The notes: generated from the sequence alone by a model not told the origin. DNA of 64,000 nt from Nitrospirae bacterium MYbinv3 (GCA_002753395.1 PEAB01000003.1:20022-84021), one strand, 5' to 3'; counted from the first letter of the stretch, positions 26,797 through 36,238 are shown. Numbers and translations: made by a program.

Positions 26797-26839
26797 TGGG
26801 CGATGTATACCACCACCCATTATTAGATATATATCATCA

Positions 26840-28030
26840 TCACACCGTAACGCTTAACAAGCTCTTAGCATTATTCAAGGACGAGCTTACAGTTGAGGCC
26901 GATGTTTTGCTTGTAGATTTAGCCTTACTGAGCAGGTTGTTAGCGGATGCTACGGCCGAGCTTACAGTTGAAGCCGATGTGCTGCTTGAAGCGCTTGACG
27001 AGCTTGAGGAGGAGGATGCACTGAGCAGGCTCTTAGCGGTTGATAAGCCCGAGCTTACAATAGTGGCAGATGTACTGTTTAAAGCGCTTGACGAATTCGA
27101 CGATTTAGCCGTACTGAGTAGGCTTTTCGCTGATGCTGCTGCCGAGCTTACAGTTGAAGCCGATGTGCTGCTACTTGAAGCGCTTGACGAGCTTGAAGAA
27201 CCACTGTCTTTTGTTGATGCCGAGCTGGTTGATGCTGGCTCAAGCAGCTTGTTTATTAGTTTAGTGAGTGGATTGGCATCGACTAATTCGTCTGCGGTTA
27301 CCTGGCCATCCCCGTTCTTGTCTACTAGTGAAAATGCATTGTCTGACACTCCAAGCTCCTTGGCTGTTAATTTACCATCGCCATCGGTGTCAAACTTGTC
27401 AATAATAGCCTGTGACGATTGCTCTACTTGATGCATGTAGTAGGCTGCCTTTAACTCAGCTGCAGACAGAACACTGTCGCCGTTTACGTCAATCTTATTA
27501 AACTCATCTGTCTTAAGTTCACTTTCGCTTAGACTCAGGGCACCATCGCCATCCTTATCGAGTTTCTTGATTAAATCGTTGTTGGCGGCATTGTTATTAC
27601 TGCTTGAAGCAGAGCTATTATTTGCGCTGCTTGTCTGCGTAGAGTTGAGGCTGTTTACCGTCTTTTCATAGTTAGAAAACGCCTGTTTACTGAGTGTCAA
27701 GAGTCTCTTCTCAACACTGTCTACCTTACCGTCATTATTAGTGTCGGCCTTCTTAAACTCCGCCGCTGTTAAACCAGATGCCGTTAATGTTAGTCCATCA
27801 TCAGTAGCGCTTACGATATCGTCATCGCTGCTGCTTGACGATTGTGTGCTTAGACTACTCTTTAGTTCATCCAGTTTTGAGCTGATGCTCACTGTGTCCA
27901 ACTTGTTCTTTGAGCCTGTTGTGCTGGATAACTTATTGGTTAAGGCATCTTGTAATGATGCTGCATTTGTTGCCCTGTTCAATAGTTGCTGCCTTAGTGC
28001 TGTACTGTTTAATCCATTTAACCCTGTCAT
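26840..28030 (-). CDS. EF-hand protein with Ser/Ala-rich repetitive C-terminus
   Basis: 396 residues without a signal peptide or membrane segment. Five EF-hand loops are readable: DTNNDGKVDSVE, DKDGDGALSLSE, DVNGDSVLSAAE, DTDGDGKLTAKE and DKNGDGQVTADE, all with the Asp/Asn-Gly pattern for calcium. From about residue 265 to the end the chain is low complexity, with poly-Ser tracts alternating with units like SASTVSSAAASAKSLLS. The head (MTGLNGLNSTALRQQLLNRA) is amphipathic. TAGGAGG lies before the ATG. It could be exported by a signal-independent route, but that is not shown. Confidence 0.85.
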   Translation of the reverse strand: MTGLNGLNSTALRQQLLNRATNAASLQDALTNKLSSTTGSKNKLDTVSISSKLDELKSSLSTQSSSSSDDDIVSATDDGLTLTASGLTAAEFKKADTNNDGKVDSVEKRLLTLSKQAFSNYEKTVNSLNSTQTSSANNSSASSSNNNAANNDLIKKLDKDGDGALSLSESELKTDEFNKIDVNGDSVLSAAELKAAYYMHQVEQSSQAIIDKFDTDGDGKLTAKELGVSDNAFSLVDKNGDGQVTADELVDANPLTKLINKLLEPASTSSASTKDSGSSSSSSASSSSTSASTVSSAAASAKSLLSTAKSSNSSSALNSTSATIVSSGLSTAKSLLSASSSSSSSSASSSTSASTVSSAVASANNLLSKAKSTSKTSASTVSSSLNNAKSLLSVTV

Positions 28031-28262
28031 TGTAGCCTCCTAATAATTTATTTTTTTTCTTAATTTGACTATTTCATGTTTAATTTCATTGTCTATACAT
28101 GAGATGCAACTACCATGCCAAGCTCAAAGTCAGCGGTTTTAGTTCAATTCTCGTGCATGAGGGGTTAAAATTCTAGGTACGGCGGCAACAATTTCCTATC
28201 AAGGATGGAATAAATTTCTCATGGTGAGTTGGAATGAGAAGGTAAGGCTAGGCGATTACAAC
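28031..28262. other. Intergenic stretch, no gene seen
   Basis: AT-rich leader region of the EF-hand gene (minus strand) and spacer. No repeat family or RNA was recognised. Confidence 0.4.
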
Positions 28263-28430
28263 TGGGTGCATTAGAAAACCGTGGGGTCTTTAAAAGAAGG
28301 GAGGGCAAAGTTTTATCTTCACAACCTTAAGTCAACAGCATTAGGGCTGAGGGGAGGGGTTGTGAACCCCTGCGGCAGTGGGCAGAGCCTCCCCTTCTTT
28401 GACAAAACCCACGACTTTTTATACGCCCCT
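28263..28430. repeat. Family D element with nested family B end
   Basis: Outer inverted ends GGGTGCATTAGAAAACCGTGGG (28263) and CCCACGACTTTTTATACGCCCC (ending 28429). Inside is a family B end in + orientation (CTTAAGTCAACAGCATTA, 28326-28343), followed by GGGCTGAGGGG. The D right half (28344-28430) is the reverse complement of the D part at 25483-25565. Confidence 0.6.
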
Positions 28431-28650
28431 GAAGTTACTGAGCTTGAAAAATCCTGCTCATTGTACTTTTACCAATAGCCATGATATATTATTCAACAGC
28501 GTGAAGCGTTTCTCATGCTTTAGGTTCTGTGGTGTGATTATCTTGGAGTAATGAGAGCTATTAGCCTTTTGGTTTAGAGATTTAGCATAGACTAGTGTAT
28601 GACAGATATTTATCATACAAATAATGGTTGGTATAAGGAGTTGGAAATAT

Positions 28651-29163
28651 ATGATAGGCGATAAGAAGGTTCAGGATATGATGGTTGATATATTCGAGAT
28701 GCCGCACATACCTTATTGGTTTACGATAAAGCAGGCGATCCGTTTAATCAGAAAGTCGTATCCAGACGTAAAGAGTTATCCGTATTCGATGATGATACTG
28801 GTCTTTGACGAGAAGTATCATTTGCTTGGCAGCGTTTCTATTAACGAGATACTCAAGGGGCTGGAACCGGAGCTTCTAAGCAGTTGTGCACTTGCTGCAT
28901 CAGATACGCCGGAGGGTCAATTGGCGACTGTGCCGTGGGAGACGCTCTTTGACGTAAAGGGTAAGGAGCTGTTGCAGCATCCGGTCAGTGAGATTATGAC
29001 GCCGATAAACACCTTTGTTAATCACGATGACCCTGTAACCAGGGCGGCATACATGATGTTCTGTCACAGCACGACGATCCTGCCAGTCCTTGAGGGCAAG
29101 AAGAAGCTCTTGGGGATCATCAGGCTTGCAGATATATTCTGTGCAATAGCCCAAGCGATCTGA
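28651..29163 (+). CDS. CBS-domain protein
   Basis: 170 residues from the ATG at 28651, chosen because AAGGAG lies ten bases upstream (28635-28640). Two CBS repeats: the first about 25-75 (FTIKQAIRLIRKSYP...LVFDEKYHLLGSVSINEILKG), the second about 110-165 (VSEIMTPINTFVNHDDPVTRAAYMMFCHSTTILPVLEGKKKLLGIIRLADIF). CBS pairs bind adenosyl nucleotides and regulate partners; no partner domain or neighbour is obvious. Confidence 0.85.
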   Translation: MIGDKKVQDMMVDIFEMPHIPYWFTIKQAIRLIRKSYPDVKSYPYSMMILVFDEKYHLLGSVSINEILKGLEPELLSSCALAASDTPEGQLATVPWETLFDVKGKELLQHPVSEIMTPINTFVNHDDPVTRAAYMMFCHSTTILPVLEGKKKLLGIIRLADIFCAIAQAI

Positions 29164-29256
29164 GGCAAGCTGTCATAGGCACGGCAGCTTCTCACCAAAA
29201 CGTTGAAAAAGACCTCAACGAGTCAAATCTTGCGCTGCCGGCCCAAACCTCCGGTA

Positions 29257-29634
29257 TTACTTAGACTTTTTTGTCTTCTTGTCTAGCTTAGCAGGTTCAA
29301 TCTTTGGTGCGGGTTCTTTCTTTTTTTTGGTTTCCTTAGTCGCAATTTTTACAGGCTCCTTGATGATTAAAGCCTCCTTTAAAGCCGATCCGGGTACAAA
29401 CTTTGGTACTCTTGCAGCCGGTATCGTTATTACGTCGCCAGTTCTTGGGTTACGTCCCTCGCGTGCCTTTCTCTGTCTTGCGGAAAAGCTACCAAACCCA
29501 ACAAGAGTTACCTTGCCATCGGTCGTCAGGGCCTTTGTGACATTCTTAATAAACGACTCAATGATTGTCAACACATCGTTTTTACTAAGGCGAGTGTCGC
29601 TAGCTATAGAAGAAACAAGCTGTGCCTTTGTCAT
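29257..29634 (-). CDS. HU-family DNA-binding protein with lysine-rich tail
   Basis: 125 residues. The first 90 are a normal HU/IHF domain: TKAQLVSSIASDTRLSKNDV, VTLVGFGSFSARQRKAREGRNPRTGDVITIPAARVPKFVPG with the DNA-inserting arm. The last 35 residues are Lys/Pro/Ala-rich (TKKKKEPAPKIEPAKLDKKTKKSK), resembling histone H1-like tails. ATG 29632-29634 is set by AGGAGG; an upstream in-frame start would add eight residues. It bends and compacts DNA. Confidence 0.92.
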   Translation of the reverse strand: MTKAQLVSSIASDTRLSKNDVLTIIESFIKNVTKALTTDGKVTLVGFGSFSARQRKAREGRNPRTGDVITIPAARVPKFVPGSALKEALIIKEPVKIATKETKKKKEPAPKIEPAKLDKKTKKSK

Positions 29635-29752
29635 AGATCCTCCTAAAAGTTTGTGCAACTAACTTATTATGGCTTAAAGCCTACGTTTGCCATATATTAC
29701 ATAATTGCAATAGATTTGTAAAGCATTTCTATAAAAACTCCCCTTCTCTCAG

Positions 29753-29996
29753 GACAAACGCATTAGAAAAAAACTGTCTGAACCACGATTTAACGGATTA
29801 TCAGGATTATGTTAAAAAAATTCATAAGCATCTACGATTGTAACATTGTATATATCAATGCCTACAAATATCCTAATAAATCTTTGAATCTGTTTAATCA
29901 TAGTTCAGACAATCCCTTAAGGTCAAGGATTGACAACTCACCAAATCTGTGACCATAAGGAGCGGAACTGGTCAAATTTTCAAATGCGATTGCCCT
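29753..29996. repeat. Family E copy E2 inside a larger inverted repeat
   Basis: E2 at 29776-29910 has ends GTCTGAACCACGATTTAACGGATTA and ...TAATCATAGTTCAGAC. Outside it, AACGCATTAGAAAAAAA on the left and TTTTCAAATGCGATTGCCC on the right form a second, wider inverted pair. The same outer ends surround copy E3 at 32363-32565. No gene in 29635-30021. Confidence 0.6.
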
Positions 29997-30021
29997 GCCC
30001 CTTCTCTTCTTAGTATCGTAA

Positions 30022-32022
30022 ATGTTAAACTTACAGATAGTCGTGTTAAATAAGAGATTTATTTTAGGCATAACCATACTGTGCCTTTTAGCTGCTGAGG
30101 CTCTTATAGCTAAGGCCAACGGTGAGAGTAACATGAGCGACAACTCAACGCTGGCCATAAAGGCCAATAGACTTGAGTATAGCGCCAAAGACAAGATCTA
30201 CTACCTCACAGGTAACGCATCAATGATTAAGGGGCTATCCTTTGTTGCTGCCGACTATATAGAGTTCTACGAGGAACAAACCATTGCCGTAGCAAAGGGT
30301 AACGTCTACTACGACGATAAAGACATAACCATCCGTGCCAGTTCGGCTCTGCTCAATACCGCAAAGAAAACCGGTTCACTTGTAAAGGCCACTGTGTTTG
30401 TAAAAAATGGTAACTATCACGTCTCAGGAGACTACCTTATAAAATCAAGCGATAAGGAGTATTGGGCGCAACATGCCACCATCACCACCTGCGACTCTAT
30501 ACCCTCTCAGTGGTGTATTTACGCAAATGAGGCCAACATAGAGATAGACGAACAGATCAAGGCAACCGGTGTTACAGGAAAGGTATACGATCTTCCTGTT
30601 TTCTATACACCTGTCTTCTCTACAGCTTTGAAGCGTACAACCGGATTTCTCACACCTGGGTTTGGTTATCACAATGATAAGGGGACATATATAAGCGTAC
30701 CCTTTTACTGGGCCATTGCAGATAACAAGGATATGACGGTATTAGCAGAAAACTTTTCAAGAAAGGGTCTTGCCGAGGGTATTGAATACAGGTACGTAGA
30801 AGAGGGCGGGATCGAAGGCACCTGGTGGACATATCACCTGCACGATAAGTCTACAAAAAAGGATTATTTTGTATTAAAGGGTAAACACACGCAGTCAACA
30901 AACACCGACGGCTTATCAGCCTTTTTTGATATAAACTACCTCAATGAAAGCGACTACTACAAGCTATACAGCCCGAATTTTCAATTAGTAATTCAAAGGT
31001 TCTTGGAATCAACGGCAGAGGGGGCTTATTCTACGGATAAGTACCGAGCCTACCTGCTTTCGCAATACTTTACCGATCTGCAGTACAAAACTGACCTAGC
31101 GTCCCAAAAACTACCGGAGGTGGGTTTTACCTTGCACCCGATTGACCTGTGGCAATCAGATATAGCCCCAGGCAAGCTTTCTGTAACAACGTCTGTATCA
31201 AATTTCATATCAAATGACGGTGTCAAAGGGGAACGGTTCTATTTGTATCCAAAGCTGTACAGCTCAACAGGCGATACCGTGAGGTTTATGCAGACGGGGG
31301 CCTTGAGAGCCGGCGTTTATTCCCTTTCAGGAGCCGAACTTACACAAAAGAATGTCCAGGAGGCAGCACTTATCTACAACGCCGAGGTCAACACATCTCT
31401 CATAAAACGTTATCCTTCCTTTACCCATGTCATAGAGCCATCAGTTGGTTATCTCTACTTATCGGATGGCTCGCGGGTGCAGGAGCTGGACTCCTTTGAG
31501 GATTTCAACAAGACCTCGGAGGTAGACCTATCCATTATGAACTACTTTAAAAACAGTAACGGAACGTTTCTCTTCTTCAGGATAACAGAGCCTTACTACA
31601 CGGCAAAGTCCACAGAGCAGTTTGGTCCGCTAAAGCTGCAAGCGAGGCTTGAATCTATCGTCACCCTGAAAGCAGATGCTGCCTACGACCTCAACAATGA
31701 CTACGTAAAAAACGTAAATACAGAGGTAAGGTTTAACGTGTTTAAGACAGACCTTGCTCTAGGGCAAAGATACGACAAAGATAAGTCGACCTTCTTTTTG
31801 ACTGGCGGCATGGGGTACAATATCATGGACAATCTCAGACTTAACGCCATAACTTGGTATGATACAAAGGGAGAAGGCCTGAGAAACCTGACCGTTGACC
31901 TCCTTTACACAAAGCAGTGCTGGGGGGTTGACCTTCTATACAGAAAGACTCATGATCGGTATTCCGTGTATCTGTTTATCGAACTTAAGGGACTTGGAAT
32001 ATATAAGTTCTTCGGTGTCTAA
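30022..32022 (+). CDS. lptD: LPS-assembly protein LptD
   Basis: About 660 residues. Hydrophobic signal segment (FILGITILCLLAAEALIAKA), then the periplasmic OstA/LptA-like domain (about 40-180, LAIKANRLEYSAKDKIYYLTGNASM...) and the large C-terminal beta-barrel domain characteristic of LptD. LptD with LptE inserts lipopolysaccharide into the outer leaflet. Slightly shorter than the E. coli protein (784), usual for this lineage. The frame opens at 30022 but the true start is probably a GTG at 30040-30045 just before LNKRF. No LptE seen nearby. Confidence 0.92.
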   Translation: MLNLQIVVLNKRFILGITILCLLAAEALIAKANGESNMSDNSTLAIKANRLEYSAKDKIYYLTGNASMIKGLSFVAADYIEFYEEQTIAVAKGNVYYDDKDITIRASSALLNTAKKTGSLVKATVFVKNGNYHVSGDYLIKSSDKEYWAQHATITTCDSIPSQWCIYANEANIEIDEQIKATGVTGKVYDLPVFYTPVFSTALKRTTGFLTPGFGYHNDKGTYISVPFYWAIADNKDMTVLAENFSRKGLAEGIEYRYVEEGGIEGTWWTYHLHDKSTKKDYFVLKGKHTQSTNTDGLSAFFDINYLNESDYYKLYSPNFQLVIQRFLESTAEGAYSTDKYRAYLLSQYFTDLQYKTDLASQKLPEVGFTLHPIDLWQSDIAPGKLSVTTSVSNFISNDGVKGERFYLYPKLYSSTGDTVRFMQTGALRAGVYSLSGAELTQKNVQEAALIYNAEVNTSLIKRYPSFTHVIEPSVGYLYLSDGSRVQELDSFEDFNKTSEVDLSIMNYFKNSNGTFLFFRITEPYYTAKSTEQFGPLKLQARLESIVTLKADAAYDLNNDYVKNVNTEVRFNVFKTDLALGQRYDKDKSTFFLTGGMGYNIMDNLRLNAITWYDTKGEGLRNLTVDLLYTKQCWGVDLLYRKTHDRYSVYLFIELKGLGIYKFFGV

Positions 32023-32027
32023 GGCAA

Positions 32028-32109
32028 TGCGAAAGAGGGGAGTCGAACCCCTATGAGTTGCCCCACTGGATCCTAAGTCCAGCGCGTCTGCCAGTTCCGC
32101 CACTTTCGC
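32028..32109 (-). tRNA. tRNA-Leu (anticodon TAG)
   Basis: Minus-strand class II tRNA, 82 nt: acceptor GCGAAAG/CTTTCGC, anticodon stem CTGGA/TCCAG with loop CTTAGGA (anticodon TAG), a long variable arm and T-arm AGGGGTTCGACTCCCCT. CCA is not encoded. It ends 6 bp after the convergent lptD stop. Confidence 0.93.
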
Positions 32110-32146
32110 GTATTATAATGAAGATAGCATAAACGATAGCAATGTG

Positions 32147-32284
32147 TCAATAAGGCGCCGGGGCGATCTGTCTCATTATCGGTTTCTTACTCAATAATAA
32201 TCCATACGCCATGTTCACTATAACCTTTGCTAAGCACCTGCCTTGGTTGTTTAACTCTAGTATCTTTATATAATGTTCTAGCAT
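32147..32284 (-). CDS. Possible 45-residue small protein
   Basis: ATG (32282-32284) preceded by GGAGG ten bases upstream; sequence begins MLEHYIKILELNNQGRCLAK and ends with APAPY. It has alternating hydrophobic and basic residues without a membrane segment. It lies directly upstream of tRNA-Leu on the same strand. I know no family for it; the good ribosome site is the main support. Confidence 0.4.
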   Translation of the reverse strand: MLEHYIKILELNNQGRCLAKVIVNMAYGLLLSKKPIMRQIAPAPY

Positions 32285-32362
32285 CTGCTTATTACCTCCC
32301 TTTATTTATTTGTATCTACATATATTTTACTCCACTCCTCATTTTTTTGATTACACTTCAGG

Positions 32363-32565
32363 GTGCCGGGCAATCGCATTTGAAAAAACTGTCTGAACCA
32401 TGATTTAACGGATTAAGGGATTGGCAGGATTTAGGTAACAAAACGAATAAAATGTATGAAGGCTATGAATATGTATCCTGCAAATCCTTCCATCCGTTTA
32501 AACCTTGTTCAGACAATCCCTAAGGTTAACTAACAATGCGTCAAGTTTTTAAATGCTATTGCACT
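32363..32565. repeat. Family E copy E3 inside a larger inverted repeat
   Basis: E3 at 32391-32514: ends GTCTGAACCATGATTTAACGGATTA and CATCCGTTTAAACCTTGTTCAGAC. The wider pair GGGCAATCGCATTTGAAAAA (32369) and TTTTTAAATGCTATTGC (near 32550-32566) encloses it, as at E2. Confidence 0.6.
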
Positions 32566-32605
32566 GAATAAGGGGGTGAAGCGCTCCCCCCCTATACGTC
32601 TTATA

Positions 32606-33001
32606 TTACTCAGTAGAGCCGGTTAGGCGATAGTATTTGATGGTCAGGTTGACCAGCTTGCCGGTTGTGTCTCTCAGTCTTTCTGTGAGGGCCTTCAGGA
32701 TGATGCGGAAATCCTCTGAGGTCTTGTTTATCTCTGAGTCAAGATAGTCCTTGTCAAACAGACCGACCTTGACGGTACCAACTGCTACGGCTGACGCTGA
32801 ACGTGGCTGTCTGTCGATAAAGCTCATATGGCCGAAAATGTCGCCTGTGGTAAGGTGCGTGACGGTCAGATCCACGTCGTTGTCCCTTACTTTTATTGCC
32901 ACTTTGCCGGAGAGGATAACGTAGGTTCCCTCGCCAAAAGTCCCCTGCTTTATTATACTCTGACCATCCTCGTATATCTCTGTAGTGGCTATTTTCTTCA
33001 T
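32606..33001 (-). CDS. Cyclic nucleotide-binding domain protein
   Basis: 131 residues, a single cNMP-binding beta-roll: GTYVILSGKVAIKV, then the phosphate-binding cassette TGDIFGHMSFIDRQPRSASAVAVG with the Glu position replaced by His-Met-Ser but Arg kept. There is no DNA-binding helix-turn-helix, so it is a stand-alone sensor; a partner is unknown. AGGAGGAAGAG precedes the ATG. It may relate to the adenylate cyclase at 47-48.6 kb (inference only). Confidence 0.85.
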   Translation of the reverse strand: MKKIATTEIYEDGQSIIKQGTFGEGTYVILSGKVAIKVRDNDVDLTVTHLTTGDIFGHMSFIDRQPRSASAVAVGTVKVGLFDKDYLDSEINKTSEDFRIILKALTERLRDTTGKLVNLTIKYYRLTGSTE

Positions 33002-33089
33002 CTCTTCCTCCTAAACACAATCTATTACCTTTGTTAATCTATAAGCTGTACCTAAAGGGATACTTTTGATAAACACGCCTGTTACCAGT

Positions 33090-34133
33090 CTATCTGTATT
33101 GTATCTGCTCATTTGCATTTTTATCAATAATGTTCCCTATAACAAATGCCCTCTGATCTACTTCCTTAAGCAGGCTGAGGGTCTTTTCACAGTCCTTTCC
33201 CGATACTATGACCATGAAGCCTATCCCCATATTAAAGGTCCTAAACATCTCATGGTCTTCTATGTTGCCCATTCTTTTAATCAGTTCAAAGACAGGGGGG
33301 ATATCCCATGAACCTCTATTTATCTGTACACCGCATCCTTGCGGTAAGACCCGTGGGAGATTACCAGTGATCCCCCCGCCGGTTATATGTGCCATAGCCT
33401 TTATCTCTACAGCGCTTCTGAGGCTGAGGATGGTCTTAACGTAAATCCTTGTCGGAGTTAGGAGTTCCTCACCGAGTGTCTTTCCAAGCTCTGGCATGTA
33501 TGTGTCAACGTTAAGGGCATGCATATCAAAAAAGAGCCGTCTGATGAGGGAATAACCATTACTGTGGATACCCGTTGAGGCAAGCCCTATCACGGTATCA
33601 CCAGTGTTTACATTCTTAGAGTCAATGACCTTGTTTCTGTTGACAATGCCTACTACAAAACCTGAGATATCATATTCGTTTGCTGCGTAAAACCCAGGCA
33701 TCTCGGCAGTCTCACCACCGACTAATGAACAACCCGCCTGCAAACAACCCTCAGTTATACCCTTGAGAATCTCTACTGCCACGGACTTATTGAGCTTGGC
33801 TACGGCAAGGTAGTCAAGAAAGAAAAGCGGCTCCGCACCACAGGTTAATATATCGTTAGCGCACATGGCTACAAGGTCAATACCTATGGTGTCGTGTTTG
33901 TTCATCATAAAGGCGAGTTTAAGTTTTGTCCCCACACCGTCTGTACTACTTACCAGTACAGGGTCATTGTATTTGTCTAGGTCGACACTGAAAAGTGAAT
34001 AAAACGCCCCTATATCGGTCAATACCTCCTTACGGAATGTCCCTCTAACCATTGGAGTGATATCGTTTATAAAGGCGTCAGCTTGTTCTATGTTGACGCC
34101 TGCTTCTTTATACGTGAGTTTAGTTTTATCCAT
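33090..34133 (-). CDS. purM: Phosphoribosylformylglycinamidine cyclo-ligase PurM
   Basis: 347 residues, full length. PurM closes the imidazole ring (AIR synthetase) in purine synthesis with ATP. Visible: the N-terminal YKEAGVNIEQADAFI, VSSTDGVGTKLKLAF, DLVAMCANDILTCGAEPLFFLDYLA (ATP/Mg site), GGETAEMPGFY and AHITGGGITGNLPRVLP. It lies downstream of rnc on the same strand with an 87-bp gap. Confidence 0.97.
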   Translation of the reverse strand: MDKTKLTYKEAGVNIEQADAFINDITPMVRGTFRKEVLTDIGAFYSLFSVDLDKYNDPVLVSSTDGVGTKLKLAFMMNKHDTIGIDLVAMCANDILTCGAEPLFFLDYLAVAKLNKSVAVEILKGITEGCLQAGCSLVGGETAEMPGFYAANEYDISGFVVGIVNRNKVIDSKNVNTGDTVIGLASTGIHSNGYSLIRRLFFDMHALNVDTYMPELGKTLGEELLTPTRIYVKTILSLRSAVEIKAMAHITGGGITGNLPRVLPQGCGVQINRGSWDIPPVFELIKRMGNIEDHEMFRTFNMGIGFMVIVSGKDCEKTLSLLKEVDQRAFVIGNIIDKNANEQIQYR

Positions 34134-34220
34134 ACTTGTTGGTTCTACCTTATATTTTACTGTAAAAAGAGTATCCCTGCCGTTATTGTTGCAGGTTACA
34201 TAGTGAAGTATATTTAAACA

Positions 34221-34988
34221 TTAGTTCTTCTTATTCAGGTTATCCAGCGCCTTACGGGCAGCCTTCATTTGAGCGGTTTTTTTGCTTTTTCCGCTCCCTT
34301 CCCCCAAGGGTTTTCCGTTGAGGTAGACGTCGTATGTGAAGGTCTTGTTGTGGTCATCGCCAGTCTCACTTACGAGTCTGTATTCTGGCAAGGTTGCAAA
34401 CAGTGTTTGACTTATCTCCTGTAAAGTTGTTTTGTAGTCGTAAGGAGAGTCCTCGTTTAAAACCCTGTCGATTGTGGGGGCATAAAGTTGTGTTATTACA
34501 GATCTGACGTTTTGATAGTCGCTGTCAAGGAAAATAGCACCAATGATAGCTTCCAGGGTATTTGCTGCAATGGAGGTTTTCTTTCTACCCCCAGTCAGCT
34601 CCTCCCCCTTGCCAAGTCTGATGTAGCTGCCAATCTCTAGATCAGCAGCGATTTGAGAGAGCATTTCTCTTGAGACAAGGTAGGCCTTTAACTTAGACAT
34701 CTCAGCCTCTGAAAAACTGGTGTTTTCCCTGAAGAGGATCTCCGTAATAGAAAGCCCTAATACGGCGTCGCCTAAGAATTCGAAGCGTTCGTTATACTTA
34801 TGGCTCTTGTCGGGTTTTTCGTGAAAGTAAGAGCGATGAGTCAAGGCTTCTATAAGTAATTCCTTTTTTTTAAAGGTGTAATTCAGCCCTTTTTCAAGTC
34901 TGCCTATTTGGTTGTATGAGGTTGACTCTGCTATATCTGGATGCTTAATATCGTAAGCTGAGCTTTGTGTTGATCTGTCAGTCAGCAT
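34221..34988 (-). CDS. rnc: Ribonuclease III
   Basis: 255 residues from the ATG at 34986-34988, which overlaps the fabF stop by 11 bp; the longer frame up to 35036 would overlap by 58 bp and is less likely. The RNase III domain carries ERFEFLGDAVLGLSITEIL (catalytic acidic residues) and NTLEAIIGAIFLD; the C-terminal dsRNA-binding domain spans about 180-252 (DYKTTLQEISQ...KKTAQMKAARKAL). It processes rRNA precursors and structured mRNAs. The acpP-fabF-rnc order is a common bacterial arrangement. Confidence 0.96.
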   Translation of the reverse strand: MLTDRSTQSSAYDIKHPDIAESTSYNQIGRLEKGLNYTFKKKELLIEALTHRSYFHEKPDKSHKYNERFEFLGDAVLGLSITEILFRENTSFSEAEMSKLKAYLVSREMLSQIAADLEIGSYIRLGKGEELTGGRKKTSIAANTLEAIIGAIFLDSDYQNVRSVITQLYAPTIDRVLNEDSPYDYKTTLQEISQTLFATLPEYRLVSETGDDHNKTFTYDVYLNGKPLGEGSGKSKKTAQMKAARKALDNLNKKN

Positions 34989-36228
34989 CCTTATATTTTT
35001 TAAACACCAGACATGCGTTTGTACCGCCAAATCCAAAGGAGTTTGAAAGGGCGCAATTTATAGTTGCTTTACGTGCCTTATGCGGGACATAGTCGAGATC
35101 ACATGCTGGATCTGGGTCATCAAGATTTATAGTTGGGGTTATGATATCGTTAAAGATGCTAAGGGCACACACGATGCTTTCAACGCCGCCTGCTGCTCCC
35201 AGCATATGACCTGTCATTGATTTTGTTGCGCTTATGGCAAGCTTATAAGCGTGTTCCTTAAACAGGTTTTTAATGGCTGACGTTTCAATCTCGTCGTTGA
35301 TTTTGGTTGATGTACCGTGGGCATTTATGTAGTCTATGTCTTCTAATCTTATTTGAGCGTCATCAATGGCTGCCTTCATGGACATGTATGCGCCTTCTCC
35401 ATCGTCGGAGGGTGAGGTTATATGATAGGCGTCCCCGCTCAGGCCGTAGCCGGAGAGTTCGCAATAGATCCTAGCGTTTCTCTTAAGGGCATGTGGTAGG
35501 CTTTCTAAAACCATGATCCCTGCACCTTCGCTCATGACAAATCCGTCTCTGTTAAGGTCAAATGGGCGGCTTGCCTTTTGGGGTTCGCTGTTTCTGCGCG
35601 AGAGTGCCTTCATAACCGTGAAGCCTGATATCCCAAGGGGTGTGAGCACAGCCTCTGTCCCTCCGGCTATCATAGCGTCAGCAGAGCCTCTCTGGATTAA
35701 CCTAAAGGCCTCGCCTATTGCATGATTACCTGATGCGCATGCGGTTACTACGGCGGAGTTAGGTCCTTTTGCACCGTACTTTATAGAGACGTTGCCTGAG
35801 GCAAGGTTTATTATAAGCATTGGGATGAAAAAGGGTGATACTTTTTTATAGCCCCCTTCAAGGTATGCCTTGTAGTAATGTTCAATGGCTGGCAGACCGC
35901 CTATGCCCGATCCTATCAGGACGCCGCAGCGTTGAGCGTTTTCTTCTGTTATTTTAAGGTCTGAATCTGTAACAGCCATATGTGAGGCGCCCATAGCGAA
36001 ATGGATGAATCTGTCCATCTTTTTCACTTCCTTGGGATGAATATAATCTTCTGGATTAAAGTCATCTACCTCGCCGGCTATCTGTACGGGGAGATTTGGG
36101 TCATTGAATCTGGTGATCTTTCCTATTCCAGAAGCGCCTGATAACATAGCGTTCCATGACTTTTCTGTCCCGCTGCCTACAGGGGTTATCATACCTAGGC
36201 CGGTTACAACTACCCTCGTCTTTTCCAT
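34978..36228 (-). CDS. fabF: 3-oxoacyl-[ACP] synthase II FabF
   Basis: 416 residues. Condensing enzyme of fatty acid elongation. The Cys-His-His triad is visible: Cys in VTACASGNHAIGEAF, His in INAHGTSTKINDEIE and His in SMTGHMLGAAGGVES; the C-terminal NSFGFGGTNA glycine loop closes the family signature. It starts 10 bp after acpP and couples to rnc. Confidence 0.97.
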   Translation of the reverse strand: MEKTRVVVTGLGMITPVGSGTEKSWNAMLSGASGIGKITRFNDPNLPVQIAGEVDDFNPEDYIHPKEVKKMDRFIHFAMGASHMAVTDSDLKITEENAQRCGVLIGSGIGGLPAIEHYYKAYLEGGYKKVSPFFIPMLIINLASGNVSIKYGAKGPNSAVVTACASGNHAIGEAFRLIQRGSADAMIAGGTEAVLTPLGISGFTVMKALSRRNSEPQKASRPFDLNRDGFVMSEGAGIMVLESLPHALKRNARIYCELSGYGLSGDAYHITSPSDDGEGAYMSMKAAIDDAQIRLEDIDYINAHGTSTKINDEIETSAIKNLFKEHAYKLAISATKSMTGHMLGAAGGVESIVCALSIFNDIITPTINLDDPDPACDLDYVPHKARKATINCALSNSFGFGGTNACLVFKKYKDAD

Positions 36229-36238
36229 AGTTTTTGTA

